From the NCBI GenBank assembly GCA_021397845.1, contig JAHSVC010000034.1:4673213-4737212 (forward strand): a stretch of DNA of 64,000 nucleotides, given 5' to 3'. The translations under genes were made by a program, and so were the position numbers. The DNA is from Areca catechu. Lineage: Eukaryota; Streptophyta; Magnoliopsida; Arecales; Arecaceae. This document shows positions 63,092 through 64,000 of the stretch, piece after piece. The stretch's first letter is position 1. The number at the start of each line of letters is the position of its first letter. The notes under the pieces were generated by a model, which saw only the letters and a program-made list of their open reading frames with translations, did no database searches and was not told the DNA's origin.

Positions 63092-64000
63092 TTAGATTAG
63101 GGTTGTTTTCTGCAATTTTTCAGTCCGTATATACTCTGTTATTTTAATTATTTCTCCCTGTTCAAAACTCCAAAAATTCTGAAATTTAATTTCCTGGATT
63201 TATCATAATTCACAGTAATTTTAGAAATTTTTCCATATTTTATTATGGTATGTGAATTTTCTGAAAGCCAAAATAGGGCCTATAAATCTTCGGCTCTTTT
63301 TTTTTAGCAAGACAAGTTTGGAAGTTTTAGGGTTTTGTTTAGGAGTTTTTGCATATTTCTTAATTTTAGTATATTCCCAGTATATTAGGACATGATTTGC
63401 AAGTTTTCTTCTATTTAAAAAATACCAAAAAAAAAAAATACATATTCTCAAAAATACCAAAAAAAAATATCTAAACCCTAATTTGCATCCTCATCTGCCT
63501 GCCATCATTGCATAATTTACTTTTAAGGGCACTCTTGCTATATCAGATGGGGGGAGGATTTGATCACCTCTCCTTAGCCCAAAACCACATCCCTTGCATT
63601 CAGTCCCAAGCCTTAACCTAAAATTAATTAGACTTAATTTGCCCTAGTGGGCTAGGGACACCAACTGGTCGGGTCCGGGCTAGTGTTAGATCACTGTGTC
63701 AAGTTAACCTGTGTGTGCCTTGTGCTCAGTGTCTAGAACGGTGGTTTAGGGATTCAATCCCGAAGGGCTTGTGTGCTGGTCTGCCTACCTGGCCAATCTC
63801 TGATTGGTGTCTAGGATTGGCAATCAGGGACCTAACACTCCCCTTACACCTGCCTGGCTGAGTACAGGGTTACTATAGGCTAGTTTGCCACCCTGATTGA
63901 GCATCTAGTTTGGACTCTAGGTCTAGTCAGCTATAGTCGGTCTGATCGAGTCTTGTATGAGCACTAGATCAGGAGTTTCATATCACCCACCTCCTTCACA
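63092..64000 (+). other. Untranslated leader of probable chromovirus copy 2
   Basis: No gene is seen. A/T-rich with AAAATACCAAAAAA patches at 63418-63470. From 63470 to 63760 it matches the reverse complement of 7800-8170. The open frame 63221-63460 on the minus strand is Lys-rich by composition and is not a gene. Confidence 0.65.

Larger units (their letters stand above)
61656..64000 (+). mobile_element. Probable chromovirus-type gypsy element, copy 2 (runs off the window)
   Basis: LTR (61656-63077), initiator-Met primer site and leader on the plus strand, matching copy 1 (6959-9618, minus strand). Gag would start just right of the window. It inserted into the second Tat element. The pair confirms both LTR limits. 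Confidence 0.78.

Overview
The window is plant nuclear DNA made almost wholly of transposable elements. I found no host protein gene, rRNA, tRNA gene or CRISPR array. The elements (Sirevirus-type Ty1/copia, Tat and Athila Ty3/gypsy, a probable chromovirus and a small hAT-like element) point to a flowering plant with a large, repeat-filled genome. A monocot such as a palm is a guess; nothing here fixes the species.

Layout, left to right. 1-6958: a Sirevirus-like copia on the minus strand, with its 3' end outside the window. 6959-9618: the 5' part of a probable chromovirus, minus strand. 9624-10255: an old Tat protease fragment, plus strand. It is split by a second Sirevirus-like copia (minus strand, 10256-44486) and resumes at 44487-44598. 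That copia carries two nested elements. One is a complete 12.8-kb Tat element (plus strand, 15115-27896) with target-site duplication (TSD) ACCCC; the other is a 10.2-kb copia (minus strand, 33036-43209) with TSD ATTCC, inside the host's 5' LTR. To the right lie a copia LTR with its leader (44599-46535), a truncated Sirevirus LTR (46536-47558), an AT-rich minisatellite (47697-48820), and a decayed Athila element (minus strand, 48821-57207). These are followed by a 669-bp hAT-like element (57216-57884, 8-bp TSD), a second Tat element (plus strand, 57896-61655) and the LTR and leader of another copy of the probable chromovirus (61656-64000).

The complete Tat element is the most informative part. 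Its LTRs are 1610 and 1611 bp and differ at about ten positions by eye. Between them lie gag, protease, RT, two RNase H domains and integrase, then a 120-bp tandem array. On the opposite strand is a three-exon gene of 702 codons with clean splice signals, whose first exon resembles the 'putative gypsy type transposon' (Transposase_28) family. The RT catalytic motif reads YVDN instead of YVDD, and several single-base frameshifts break gag-pol, so this copy looks unable to move by itself; some indels may be assembly errors.

Other notable signals are family-specific motif arrays that change together in the LTR and the pol-env interval of the two Sireviruses, LTR arrays built as dimers in one Tat element and trimers in the other from the same ~61-bp unit, a palindromic 23-bp repeat that expanded in one LTR of the nested copia, and repeated GTATCAGAGC motifs beside a Sirevirus 3' LTR. 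I saw no system that I can call new with confidence.
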